Assembly (NCBI GenBank): GCA_003165005.1
Contig: PLSB01000323.1
Span: forward strand, 1 to 36,964
Source: Acidobacteriaceae bacterium
Lineage (GTDB): Bacteria; Acidobacteriota; Terriglobia; Terriglobales; Acidobacteriaceae
Length of the DNA stretch: 36,964 nt
Direction: 5' to 3'
Shown here in pieces: positions 29,923-36,964 of this stretch. The translations under genes and the position numbers were made by a program. Below the pieces are notes generated by a model. The model did not search any database. It had not been told where the DNA came from and saw only the letters and a program-made list of their open reading frames with translations. Each line of letters starts with the position of its first letter. Within the stretch, counting starts at the first letter, position 1.

Positions 29923-31184
29923 GGCTGGGGTGCGCTCCTTTGCATGGTAAAGACAAATTCCGCGCGTTCGCCGATGTCGAACTGCACGGGCAGATCGGAG
30001 AAGCCCGGCTGGCGCAGAGTGAGAGTGACGGAAGTACCGAGGCCGCGGGTGAGCGCAAAGGGCGTTTGCCCCAGAAGCTTGTTTCCTTCCCAGACTTCCG
30101 CGCTGCCCTCAACCACATCGACAATCACCTGCCGGGACTCGGCCGTGCTGGTAGCAGGCGGGGGACTGGGCGGGGGCAGGTTGCCATGCGCAGCGTGCGG
30201 AGGGGGCTTGGGGAGAAAGAGCAGAACGGCGGCCAGAATCAAGAGCGCGGCCGCGACCCCGGCGGCGCTCCGCTTCAGGCGCCGGGAGGGGAGCAAGCCA
30301 TCGAGCAGGGAGGCCAGTGCGCCGGCAGCCGGCAAGGCCAGACGCCAGCCGGAGCCGGGACCGGCCGCGAGCGGGATCCGCTCCAGGTCCTGCTTGACGG
30401 CCAGCATGGAGGGGTAGCGATCCTGAGGCTTGCGGCGTAGGCAGCGAGCGATGATATGCTCCATCTCCGTGGGGATGCCGGGCTTCAGAACCGTGGGCGG
30501 GGTGTAGGTTGCCCGCATGATTTTGGAGAACAATTCCATCTGCGTGGAACCCTCGAAGGGGAGGGTGCTGGTGAGCATCTCGTAGGCCAGCACGCCGAAG
30601 GACCAGATGTCGCTGGCGGGGACGGCCTGCTCGCCGCGGGCCTGTTCGGGCGAGATGCTCTGAAAGCTGCCGATGACAAAGCCGGCCGTGGTGAGGCGCG
30701 CAACCATCTGGTGGGTGGCAATGCCGAAATCGAGCAGCTTCAATTCGCCTTTCGAGTTGATCTTCAGATTCGCGCTCTTGAGGTCGCGATGCACGATGCC
30801 TTGCGCATGAATGTACTCGAGCGTGGTGGCGCAGGAGCAGAAGATGGGCACGGCATCCTCAATCTTCCAGGGGCCGCGGGCGGCTGTGATCTCTTGAATG
30901 GTCTGGCCGTCAACGTATTCCATGACGATCACCGGCTTGCCCTGAAATTCGATGAACTCATAGAAGGCGGCTACGCCCGGATGATGCAGGTTGGCCTGGA
31001 TACGGGCCTCGTTGAGGAAGCGCTGGACGAGGACGGATTCCCCCCCGCTGAAGTTGAGAATCTTGATGGCTACGGTATGGCCCAACAAGGTATGGACCGC
31101 ACGGTAAACCTGCCCCATGCCGCCTTCACCGAGATAGCCGGTAACCTGGTAGTCACCGATGACGGCATTGAGGTACGGAGGCAT
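29919..31184 (-). CDS. Transmembrane PknB-type Ser/Thr kinase A with C-terminal PEGA-like domain
   Basis: 421 residues. The kinase domain is at about 12-270 with GEGGMGQVYRA, VAIK41, HRDLKSAN (132-139; Ser replaces the usual Pro), DFG 152-154, and an activation end reading IGSFQSISPEQ where GTxxYMSPEQ is usual. The catalytic Lys, Asp and DFG are all present. One TM helix lies at about 307-325 (AGVAAALLILAAVLLFL), then a short Pro-rich spacer and a PEGA-like beta domain (about 345-421, VDVVEGSAEVWEGNKLLGQTPFALTRGLGTSVTLTLRQPGFSD). It sits 19 nt after the FHA-protease gene and overlaps the phosphatase gene by 4 nt. Confidence 0.93.
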   Translation of the reverse strand: MPPYLNAVIGDYQVTGYLGEGGMGQVYRAVHTLLGHTVAIKILNFSGGESVLVQRFLNEARIQANLHHPGVAAFYEFIEFQGKPVIVMEYVDGQTIQEITAARGPWKIEDAVPIFCSCATTLEYIHAQGIVHRDLKSANLKINSKGELKLLDFGIATHQMVARLTTAGFVIGSFQSISPEQARGEQAVPASDIWSFGVLAYEMLTSTLPFEGSTQMELFSKIMRATYTPPTVLKPGIPTEMEHIIARCLRRKPQDRYPSMLAVKQDLERIPLAAGPGSGWRLALPAAGALASLLDGLLPSRRLKRSAAGVAAALLILAAVLLFLPKPPPHAAHGNLPPPSPPPATSTAESRQVIVDVVEGSAEVWEGNKLLGQTPFALTRGLGTSVTLTLRQPGFSDLPVQFDIGERAEFVFTMQRSAPQP

Positions 31185-31203
31185 CGTGCGGTCCTGCCCA
31201 TCG

Positions 31204-32994
31204 TTACTTCGTCTGGGTTACTCCCATCAGTTCCATGCCGTAGCGGATGGGCACGGCGAAGGTAATGGTGGTGTTGCCTTGTGATTTCATGGCGGTGAAG
31301 ATGCCGATCACCTTGCCGTTTTCGTCAAAGACGGGCCCGCCGCTGTTGCCGGCGCCGGTGGTGTTGACCGCCAGTTGGTAGTAGTCGCCAAAGGTGCTGT
31401 AGATCGCGTTGTCGGGGCTGTTGTTGGCGCCATTGCGGATTACTCGGCCCACGTTGCCGTCGCTGACGGTCGGACTGGGAATGGTGTCCTCCACGGTGCC
31501 CTGGGCGAAGACGTCCTTGGAGCCAACTACCTGCACGATCTGCGGCGCGACACCGGGATAGCCCATCACCACCACCCTGGCGCCAGGCTGTATGGTGTCG
31601 TAGTTGTCGTTCAAGTCCACTTTGCGCAGCGCGGTGGGCAGTTCGATCTTGAGCATGGAGACATCGACGGCATCGGAACTGCGCGCTACTTGGGCGGGAA
31701 TGCGGATGCGGTTGCCCGCCAGGGTCACGTTCAATACGTTGTTATGGCCCTGCACCTGATTCGGGAAACCGATGGAGTCCTGGATCACGTGGAGATTGTC
31801 CAGGCTGAGCTTGCCCTCAATCACCAGCTTGGCCTGCGCGGGAACCCAGGTGGGGAACGAACTTGCCGCGATCCCCCGGAGCTGCAATTGATTGCCGCTG
31901 GGAACCAGCAGGATGCCGGCCTGGTCGTTATGCACCGTCCAGCCTTCATAACTGGTATTCCAGCCCTCGCCCACGTGGCGGTTGGTGAGGATAAATCCGT
32001 CGCTGCTGACGATGAGGCCGCTGCCGGACCCAGTCTCGCCAATGGGCACATAGTCACCGCCGCCGTCGTCGGTGGAGAGGACCGGTTCGACCTTCCCGTT
32101 CAATTGCAGGAAAAGGGGCAGCAAGTTGGCGCCGCCTTGCACAATAGGAACGGTCTTCTTCTTGTTCTTGGGGTCGGGCTGGGAGTTGGCAAGGTAGACC
32201 TGGCTGAGCGGACGGCTGGTTTTGGCGTCCAGCAGATTCCAGGAGAGCTCAATATAGACCACCGACGGCGTGTTCGCGGATGCAATCTGCGCCGAACTCA
32301 GTTTGTTGTTGACGGGGTTGGGGTTAACGTAAACGGTCCCCTGCTTGGGCCGGGTGAGGAAGTAAGCGGTCACGCCGCCGATGACGGCCAGCAGCACCAG
32401 TGATACGACCACCATCTGGGTGCGGCCTTCCTTCTTGGTCTGCGAGATCATGCGCTCCACCGTGGCCTTGCCCACCGTGGTGCTGCCATAGGCGACCGGT
32501 GCGGCGGCCATGGGCGGAGGCGGCGGGATGAACTGGGCCGGCGGGGGCGGCGGGACAGGCTGGTAGGGCGGCGTGGCGGCGGCAACGGGCGAAATGGCTT
32601 CGCGCGTGGGCATGCTGACCGGCGTCTCGGCCAGGCGGGTGGCCTTGGAGAGAATCGGACGGGGATTCAGATCGAACTGAATCTCGGGACCGCCGGCGCC
32701 GAATTGGATGATGTCGCCGGGGGTCAGGCGGGTGGGAGTGTAGATGCGGTGCTTGTTGACGAAGGTGCCGTTGCTGCTGCCCAGATCGTTGAGCGCGATT
32801 TCGCAGGGATCGACCTTCTCGACAACGATGCGGGCGTGTTTGTGGCTGACCAGGTCGTCGCGAGTTTCATCGTAGCGCACGTTGCAATCGGCATCGCGGC
32901 CGATGAGAAACTCTGCATTGCTGGTGGCCGGAAATTCCTCGACCTGGTTTGCCTTGCTTGAATTCTGATGCCGAAGAACGATCTTGACGTCCAT
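31204..32994 (-). CDS. FHA domain, transmembrane, trypsin-like serine protease fusion
   Basis: 596 residues and first gene of the operon. The N-terminal FHA domain (about 1-110) has FLIGRDADCNV, LVSHKHARI and LGSSNGTFVN, the residues that bind phospho-threonine. A Pro-rich linker (120-165) leads to a TM helix (about 193-213, MVVVSLVLLAVIGGVTAYFL). The extracytoplasmic part is a trypsin-fold protease (about 235-590) with a full candidate triad: H340 in ILTNRH, D444 in DAVDVSMLKI and S551 in GNSGGPVF. There is no PDZ domain, unlike DegP/HtrA. The arrangement would let cytoplasmic phosphorylation by the neighbouring kinases control an enzyme outside the membrane. AGAGG lies before the ATG. Domains are clear; substrate unknown. 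Confidence 0.93.
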   Translation of the reverse strand: MDVKIVLRHQNSSKANQVEEFPATSNAEFLIGRDADCNVRYDETRDDLVSHKHARIVVEKVDPCEIALNDLGSSNGTFVNKHRIYTPTRLTPGDIIQFGAGGPEIQFDLNPRPILSKATRLAETPVSMPTREAISPVAAATPPYQPVPPPPPAQFIPPPPPMAAAPVAYGSTTVGKATVERMISQTKKEGRTQMVVVSLVLLAVIGGVTAYFLTRPKQGTVYVNPNPVNNKLSSAQIASANTPSVVYIELSWNLLDAKTSRPLSQVYLANSQPDPKNKKKTVPIVQGGANLLPLFLQLNGKVEPVLSTDDGGGDYVPIGETGSGSGLIVSSDGFILTNRHVGEGWNTSYEGWTVHNDQAGILLVPSGNQLQLRGIAASSFPTWVPAQAKLVIEGKLSLDNLHVIQDSIGFPNQVQGHNNVLNVTLAGNRIRIPAQVARSSDAVDVSMLKIELPTALRKVDLNDNYDTIQPGARVVVMGYPGVAPQIVQVVGSKDVFAQGTVEDTIPSPTVSDGNVGRVIRNGANNSPDNAIYSTFGDYYQLAVNTTGAGNSGGPVFDENGKVIGIFTAMKSQGNTTITFAVPIRYGMELMGVTQTK

Positions 32995-33457
32995 AGCCTC
33001 TTCCCTCTCTCAAGAGCCGCCCAGATTTGCGCGCCGCGGCAAGATCGGACAGAACAAATTGCCACGCACAAGCCAGCTCTACGCGTGCCGAAGCACGGAT
33101 TCTTTGAGTGATACGGAACATACCCCATGGTTCCCCGTGGTGTCAACCGGAAACCGATGAATACAGTCGTGTTGGAGGGCACCTTACGCACCTCCATCAA
33201 GGGCGGCTTCCTGGGCACTGAAACCACATTCAATTGACGGCCCATTCACGTGACGGCCCATTCACCGTCTAAGTTTCAGGGCTGCTCGCGATTTCGCCGC
33301 GCCGGGTCTTTGCCGATCCAGGTCACAACGGCGGCTCCGTCGGCGATCGACCGAGAGAAGAATCCCCGGCTTGGCTTGTGCCATGAAGAAGCGTGAGCTC
33401 TATGCTGTACGGAAGATGAGGGCATCGAACGCGCGTTATCGCTAAGGCATCCGGACT
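32995..33457. other. Intergenic region upstream of the FHA-kinase operon
   Basis: 463 bp without a supported gene. The most distinct feature is the 16-bp tandem repeat at 33235-33266. The histidine kinase gene ends at its right edge. A promoter for the operon must lie here, but I see no convincing boxes. Confidence 0.55.
33235..33266. repeat. 16-bp tandem direct repeat
   Basis: TGACGGCCCATTCACG followed directly by TGACGGCCCATTCACC, identical in 15 of 16 positions. Located about 240 nt upstream of the FHA-protease start, it could be a pair of regulator-binding sites or a simple duplication. Confidence 0.8.
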
Positions 33458-36184
33458 TCAGCTGACCGGTTGTTCGATCGAGACCGGTTGGCTTTCGGCA
33501 ATTTCACTCAGCAATCTGTCGGCCGCCAACCTGAGATTCTCCATTTCGTTCCGCACGGAAGCCAGGTCCCCTGCGTTCGCAGCCTCTTCCAGCCTGGAGG
33601 CCAGCTTCTGAAGCTGTTCTCCGCCTGCATTGGCGGCCAAACCCTTGATGGTGTGCGCGTGCCGGGCCGCCGTCAGGGCGTCGCCTGCGCGCAAGGAATC
33701 TTCCAGCCATTGGATCTGATGGGGAAGGTCCGCGCGGAATGCATTGAGAATCAATGTGACCAGAGACTCGTCGCCCAGCATGCGCTCGGTCAATCCCTTG
33801 CGGTTGAAATTGACGGCATAGTCCTCAGCCAGCAGAATGCGCGCGTCCGCCTTCGAGCGTCCCTCCGGCGCCGGGTTGGGAGTTTCTGTCTCCGGTTCCG
33901 CGGGCCCGGGAGTAAGCCCGCGCCGCAGGATGCGCAGCAGTTCGCTGCGCCGTACAGGCTTGCGCAGGACCAGCGATGTGCCGGGCTTGCCGTCAATCGC
34001 TTCGCCCGGCCGGGCGCCCATTGCAAGCAGCGTTAAGATCACTGTGCCGCCCGCCGCGGCCGCCGCACGGACGCTCCGCGCTGTCACGAAGTCATCCATT
34101 TCCAGCGTCCTCAAATCGATGAGGGCCAGGTGGAACGGCAGGTTATCGGTGATCGCGGTTTGCAGGCTTTCAAATGCCGTTTGCGCGGTGAACGCATGCG
34201 TTACATTCATGCCCCGGGCTTCGAGCTGCCGCTGGAGCATCTCGATAAGGCTGGTGTTGCCATCCACGATCAGGGCGCGCGCGCCGGAGATATGCGCGCG
34301 CAGAGGCGGCTCGGCGGCAGGCGCGGTATCGGCCATGCGCAGGCGCGCGGTAAACCAGAACTCCGAGCCATGGCCGGGTTCGCTGTTCACGCCGATGCTG
34401 CCGGCCATCATCTCCACCAGTTGCCTGCTGATGGCCAGCCCAAGACCGGCGCCTCCCATGCCGCGCGTGGCAGAAGAGTCCACCTGCGTGAACTTGTCGA
34501 AGATGATCGGCTGCTTGTCCGCGGGGACGCCAATGCCGGTGTCGCGCACCGAAAATCGCAGCAGGAAGTCCGACGCGCCCAGTTCGGCAAGGGAGCAGCG
34601 CAGCACGACTTCGCCAAGCTCGGTGAACTTGATGGCGTTGCCGAGCAGGTTGACCAGGATCTGGCCCAGGCGCCCCGCGTCTCCCAACAGGAGCTCCGGC
34701 ACGCCGGGATCGACGCTTGCGACCAGCTCGAGGCCCTTGGCCTGCGCCAGCGTGGCCACGGTCTCTGCCGTGCGCTCGATCAGATCCGGAAGATGAAACT
34801 CGGCTTCTTCCAGCACCAGCCTGCGGGTCTCGATCCTGGAGAAGTCCAGCACGTCGTTCACGAGTTGCAAGAGTGCTTCGCCGGAGGCGCGGGCAGCCTC
34901 CACATACGATCTCTGCTCCTCCGTCAGCCTGGTGTCGAGCAGTTGGCCGGTCATGCCAATCACGCCGTTGAGCGGCGTGTGAATCTTATGGCTCATATTG
35001 GCCAGAAACTCGTTTTTGGCCGCATTGGCGCGATCGGCTGCGCTGGTTGCCTCGCGCAGCTTCTGCTCGTCTTCGAGCTGCTTCCGGATGTCGCGAACGA
35101 TGGAACTGGCGCCGATGAGCCTGCCTTCGGTATTGCGGATGGGAGAGATCGACAGCGAAGCCGGAATGACCGTACCATTCAGCGCGATCATTCTTACTTC
35201 AAAAGGCGGAAATGCTTTTCCCTGGCTCACCGCCTTGAGGATTCCGCGGGATTTCAACTCCTGGCCGGGAGCCATGAGGCGGAGCAGGCTCTGGCCAAGG
35301 ATTTGTTCCCGGGTGTAGCCAAGCAGAGTCTGGGCGCCGGTGTTCCAGCTCCGGAGCGTGCCTTCCACATTGGTTGAAAAAATGGCATCGCCGGAAGACT
35401 CGACGACCGAGGCAAGCAGCGCTTGCGCCTTCTCGGCCTCAAATTCGCGCGTCACGTCGCGCACGAACATGGAGAGCGCGCTCACCTCTCCTTTGGTGTC
35501 GCGAATCAGGGAGGTGGTGGCTGAGACGCGGATCTTTTCCCCATCCTTGCGCAGGCCGAAGCCTTGACGATGTGCGGTCTCACCGCCTCGTATCACCTCT
35601 TCGGCGTAGCGGGCATCGCTTTCCTTGCGTTCCGGAACGGCGATGAGGGTGAGAGGCTGGCCGATCGCTTCGCTGGCGGCAAATCCAAACATTCTTTCCG
35701 CGCCGCAGTTCCAGGTGAGAATGATTCCGGCGGGCGAACAGGCCAGGATCGCGTCCTCCGAACTTTGCACCAGGACGGAGAGGAAGGCCTGTGCCTCCTG
35801 GGCGGTTTGCCACCCGCTCAGGTCGCGGGTCGAGGCCAGGCAGCCCTCGACCTTGCCGTCGCAGCCGCGAATGGGAACGACGGTGACTTCTTCGGTGTAG
35901 TGGGTTCCGTCTTTGCGGCAGTTCGCCACCTCATCCTGCCTGCGATCGCCGCATCGAACCGATGCCAGAATCTCATGCATCAGCTGCTGGGAATCATGAC
36001 CGCAGAACAGGCTGGGCAGCTCCCGGCCGATCACCTCGTCCCGGCAGTAGCCGGTGATCTCCAGCCAGGCCGGATTGACGAAGCAGACGGCGCCGTCCAA
36101 TCCGGCAATGACGATGCCGCGCGCCGCAAGCTGGGCCGATTCCTCAAGGCCTGCCGCGATAAGCATGTCGGCGTTGAGCGGCAA
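33458..36184 (-). CDS. Hybrid sensor histidine kinase (3 PAS, HisKA-HATPase, degenerate receiver, Hpt) with altered H-box
   Basis: 908 residues, no TM helix, so a cytoplasmic sensor. The start is TTG at 36184, favoured by a strong SD (GAGGTGAG); ATG 36166 lacks one. Three PAS domains lie at about 12-125, 132-248 and 255-368. HisKA has NMSHKIHTPLNGVIG: the phospho-acceptor H399 is kept, but the following Glu of SHEIRTPLN is Lys400 and the Arg is His402. The HATPase (about 500-615) keeps the N box (LLGNAIKFT), DTGIGVP and GAGLGLAISRQL. A receiver at about 633-755 keeps D690 and the KP lysine, but its acidic pair reads VDGN. A second receiver survives only as ARILLAEDYAVN (781-792) and is fused directly to an Hpt domain (FNRKGLTERMLGDESL; phospho-His H844 in HTIKG). 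The gene stands alone, divergent from purM, with no response regulator next to it. Confidence 0.93.
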   Translation of the reverse strand: MPLNADMLIAAGLEESAQLAARGIVIAGLDGAVCFVNPAWLEITGYCRDEVIGRELPSLFCGHDSQQLMHEILASVRCGDRRQDEVANCRKDGTHYTEEVTVVPIRGCDGKVEGCLASTRDLSGWQTAQEAQAFLSVLVQSSEDAILACSPAGIILTWNCGAERMFGFAASEAIGQPLTLIAVPERKESDARYAEEVIRGGETAHRQGFGLRKDGEKIRVSATTSLIRDTKGEVSALSMFVRDVTREFEAEKAQALLASVVESSGDAIFSTNVEGTLRSWNTGAQTLLGYTREQILGQSLLRLMAPGQELKSRGILKAVSQGKAFPPFEVRMIALNGTVIPASLSISPIRNTEGRLIGASSIVRDIRKQLEDEQKLREATSAADRANAAKNEFLANMSHKIHTPLNGVIGMTGQLLDTRLTEEQRSYVEAARASGEALLQLVNDVLDFSRIETRRLVLEEAEFHLPDLIERTAETVATLAQAKGLELVASVDPGVPELLLGDAGRLGQILVNLLGNAIKFTELGEVVLRCSLAELGASDFLLRFSVRDTGIGVPADKQPIIFDKFTQVDSSATRGMGGAGLGLAISRQLVEMMAGSIGVNSEPGHGSEFWFTARLRMADTAPAAEPPLRAHISGARALIVDGNTSLIEMLQRQLEARGMNVTHAFTAQTAFESLQTAITDNLPFHLALIDLRTLEMDDFVTARSVRAAAAAGGTVILTLLAMGARPGEAIDGKPGTSLVLRKPVRRSELLRILRRGLTPGPAEPETETPNPAPEGRSKADARILLAEDYAVNFNRKGLTERMLGDESLVTLILNAFRADLPHQIQWLEDSLRAGDALTAARHAHTIKGLAANAGGEQLQKLASRLEEAANAGDLASVRNEMENLRLAADRLLSEIAESQPVSIEQPVS

Positions 36185-36515
36185 TTCTCACCTCGGGGCA
36201 TAGATTCATTTGCTTTATCGGCGCAAAGCAGCGGGCCCCTACCCGGTTTGCCGCCGCGGCAGTTACGAAAGAGGGGCGGGAGATCGCTGCGCACCACGGT
36301 AAAGATTGCGACCGCCCAGATGGCCGAGGGATGCCACTGCCTATATCGGAAAGCGCGTGCCGGACGGATCCGCCGCCGTGGAGAAGCGTGTCCGGGGGCG
36401 GTCAGGCGCACCCGTGCCCTTCGATTTGTGGGAAATAGAGGGCGCGAATGCTGCTAGAATCTTGCTTTCCGGCTCAACCGCGCCGCCCAGTTTCGAGCGA
36501 AAGAAGGCCTCGACC
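36185..36515. other. Divergent promoter region between the histidine kinase gene and purM
   Basis: 331 bp without a gene. It contains the histidine kinase SD on one side and TGCTAGAAT (36452-36460) on the purM side. Nothing else is evident. Confidence 0.55.
36452..36460 (+). promoter_or_regulatory. Extended -10 promoter of purM (TGCTAGAAT)
   Basis: An extended -10 sequence 56 nt before the GTG start. It is the same nonamer as at 11130-11138. No -35 with good spacing was found. Confidence 0.4.
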
Positions 36516-36964
36516 GTGTCTCATGACGCCTCAATAAAATCAGTATCTTACGCCGACGCCGGCGTGGACATCCGCGGCGCCGGCCAGGCCAAGGAGCACA
36601 TCAAGTACCTGGCGCAAAAGACTTTTAACCGCAACGTGCTGGGCGGAATCGGCAGTTTCGGCGCGCTTTTCCGGCTGGATCTGCAGCGCTGGAAGAACCC
36701 CATTCTGGTGAGCTCGGCCGACGGCGTGGGCACCAAGCTGAAGGTGGCCTTTGCCCTGGGACTGCACCAGACGGTGGGCATCGACCTGGTGAACCACTGC
36801 GTGAACGACATCGCCGTGCAGGGGGCCGTGCCGCTCTTCTTCCTCGATTACCTGGCCACGGGCAAGCTCGATGGCGACGTGATCGAGAGCGTGGTGAGCG
36901 GGCTGGCCGACGGCTGCAAGGCCAACGGCTGCGTGCTGATCGGCGGCGAGACGGCGCAGATGCC
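36516..36964 (+). CDS. purM: Phosphoribosylformylglycinamidine cyclo-ligase, N-terminal part (runs off the window)
   Basis: AIR synthetase, fifth step of purine synthesis: it closes the imidazole ring of FGAM using ATP. 149 complete codons are visible from GTG 36516 (AAGAAGG about 9 nt upstream). The start SYADAGVDI, the SFGALF block, the ATP-site loop [13 protein letters not shown], and [32 protein letters not shown] are diagnostic of PurM. The frame is open to the window edge, reading [10 protein letters not shown]. It is divergent from the histidine kinase. Confidence 0.95.
   Translation, partial: MSHDASIKSVSYADAGVDIRGAGQAKEHIKYLAQKTFNRNVLGGIGSFGALFRLDLQRWKNPILVSSADGVGTKLKVAFALGLHQTVGIDLVNHCVNDIAVQGAVPLFFLDYLATGKLDGDVIESVVSGLADGCKANGCVLIGGETAQM

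Noticed and set aside
27871-30417. 848-codon plus-strand open frame
   Set aside because: Antisense shadow of the kinase and phosphatase genes, whose minus-strand products carry intact catalytic motifs; such frames are common in high-GC DNA.
26834-32994. Type VI secretion threonine-phosphorylation module
   Set aside because: Kinase, PP2C and FHA genes are present, but no Tss/Hcp/VgrG gene occurs in the window.

Overview
The window looks like the chromosome of an Acidobacteriota species (inference, no 16S gene present). The clues are high GC, a very large secreted protein built from NHL, YVTN, choice-of-anchor-D, MBG and Ig-like repeats with the hydrophobic LPLARMRRK...GCGGSS tail typical of that phylum, an ECF sigma factor of the TIGR02999 type coupled to a TPR Ser/Thr kinase, and many PknB-type kinases. 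Layout: 1-6.4 kb holds housekeeping and accessory genes: 3-methyladenine DNA glycosylase (with palindromic repeats inserted in its coding sequence), a Bcp/PrxQ peroxiredoxin, a secreted low-complexity protein, a fatty acid desaturase, a HigB/HigA-like toxin-antitoxin pair, a small membrane protein and an unknown protein. 6.5-10.4 kb is a pyrimidine operon on the minus strand, pyrR-pyrB-ORF-pyrC; the inserted ORF is AT-rich and looks foreign. A hexanucleotide microsatellite runs into the pyrC stop codon. A tRNA-Leu(UAA) lies at 10.6 kb. From 10.7 to 26.8 kb is a stretch bounded by the tRNA-Leu 3' end and by an exact 19-bp copy of that end at 26748-26766, the usual signature of a tRNA-targeted integrative element. 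No integrase is visible, only an IS3-type transposase fragment beside the tRNA. The cargo is an ECF sigma factor translationally coupled to a 1010-residue kinase with TPR repeats, a CsgG-like/OmpA fusion protein, and a 2840-residue secreted beta-propeller/Ig-like protein. The last two genes share an upstream motif. A reasonable reading is a phosphorylation-gated sigma system controlling an envelope/surface apparatus, but this is inference. 26.8-33.0 kb is a tight minus-strand operon: FHA-transmembrane-trypsin-like protein, Ser/Thr kinase, PP2C phosphatase, second Ser/Thr kinase, secreted protein. 33.4-36.2 kb encodes a PAS-rich hybrid histidine kinase with an altered H-box and a receiver domain that has been deleted down to its first strand. 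The window ends inside purM. Start codons were revised where an SD sequence, signal peptide or overlap argued for it; domain positions are estimates from reading the translation.
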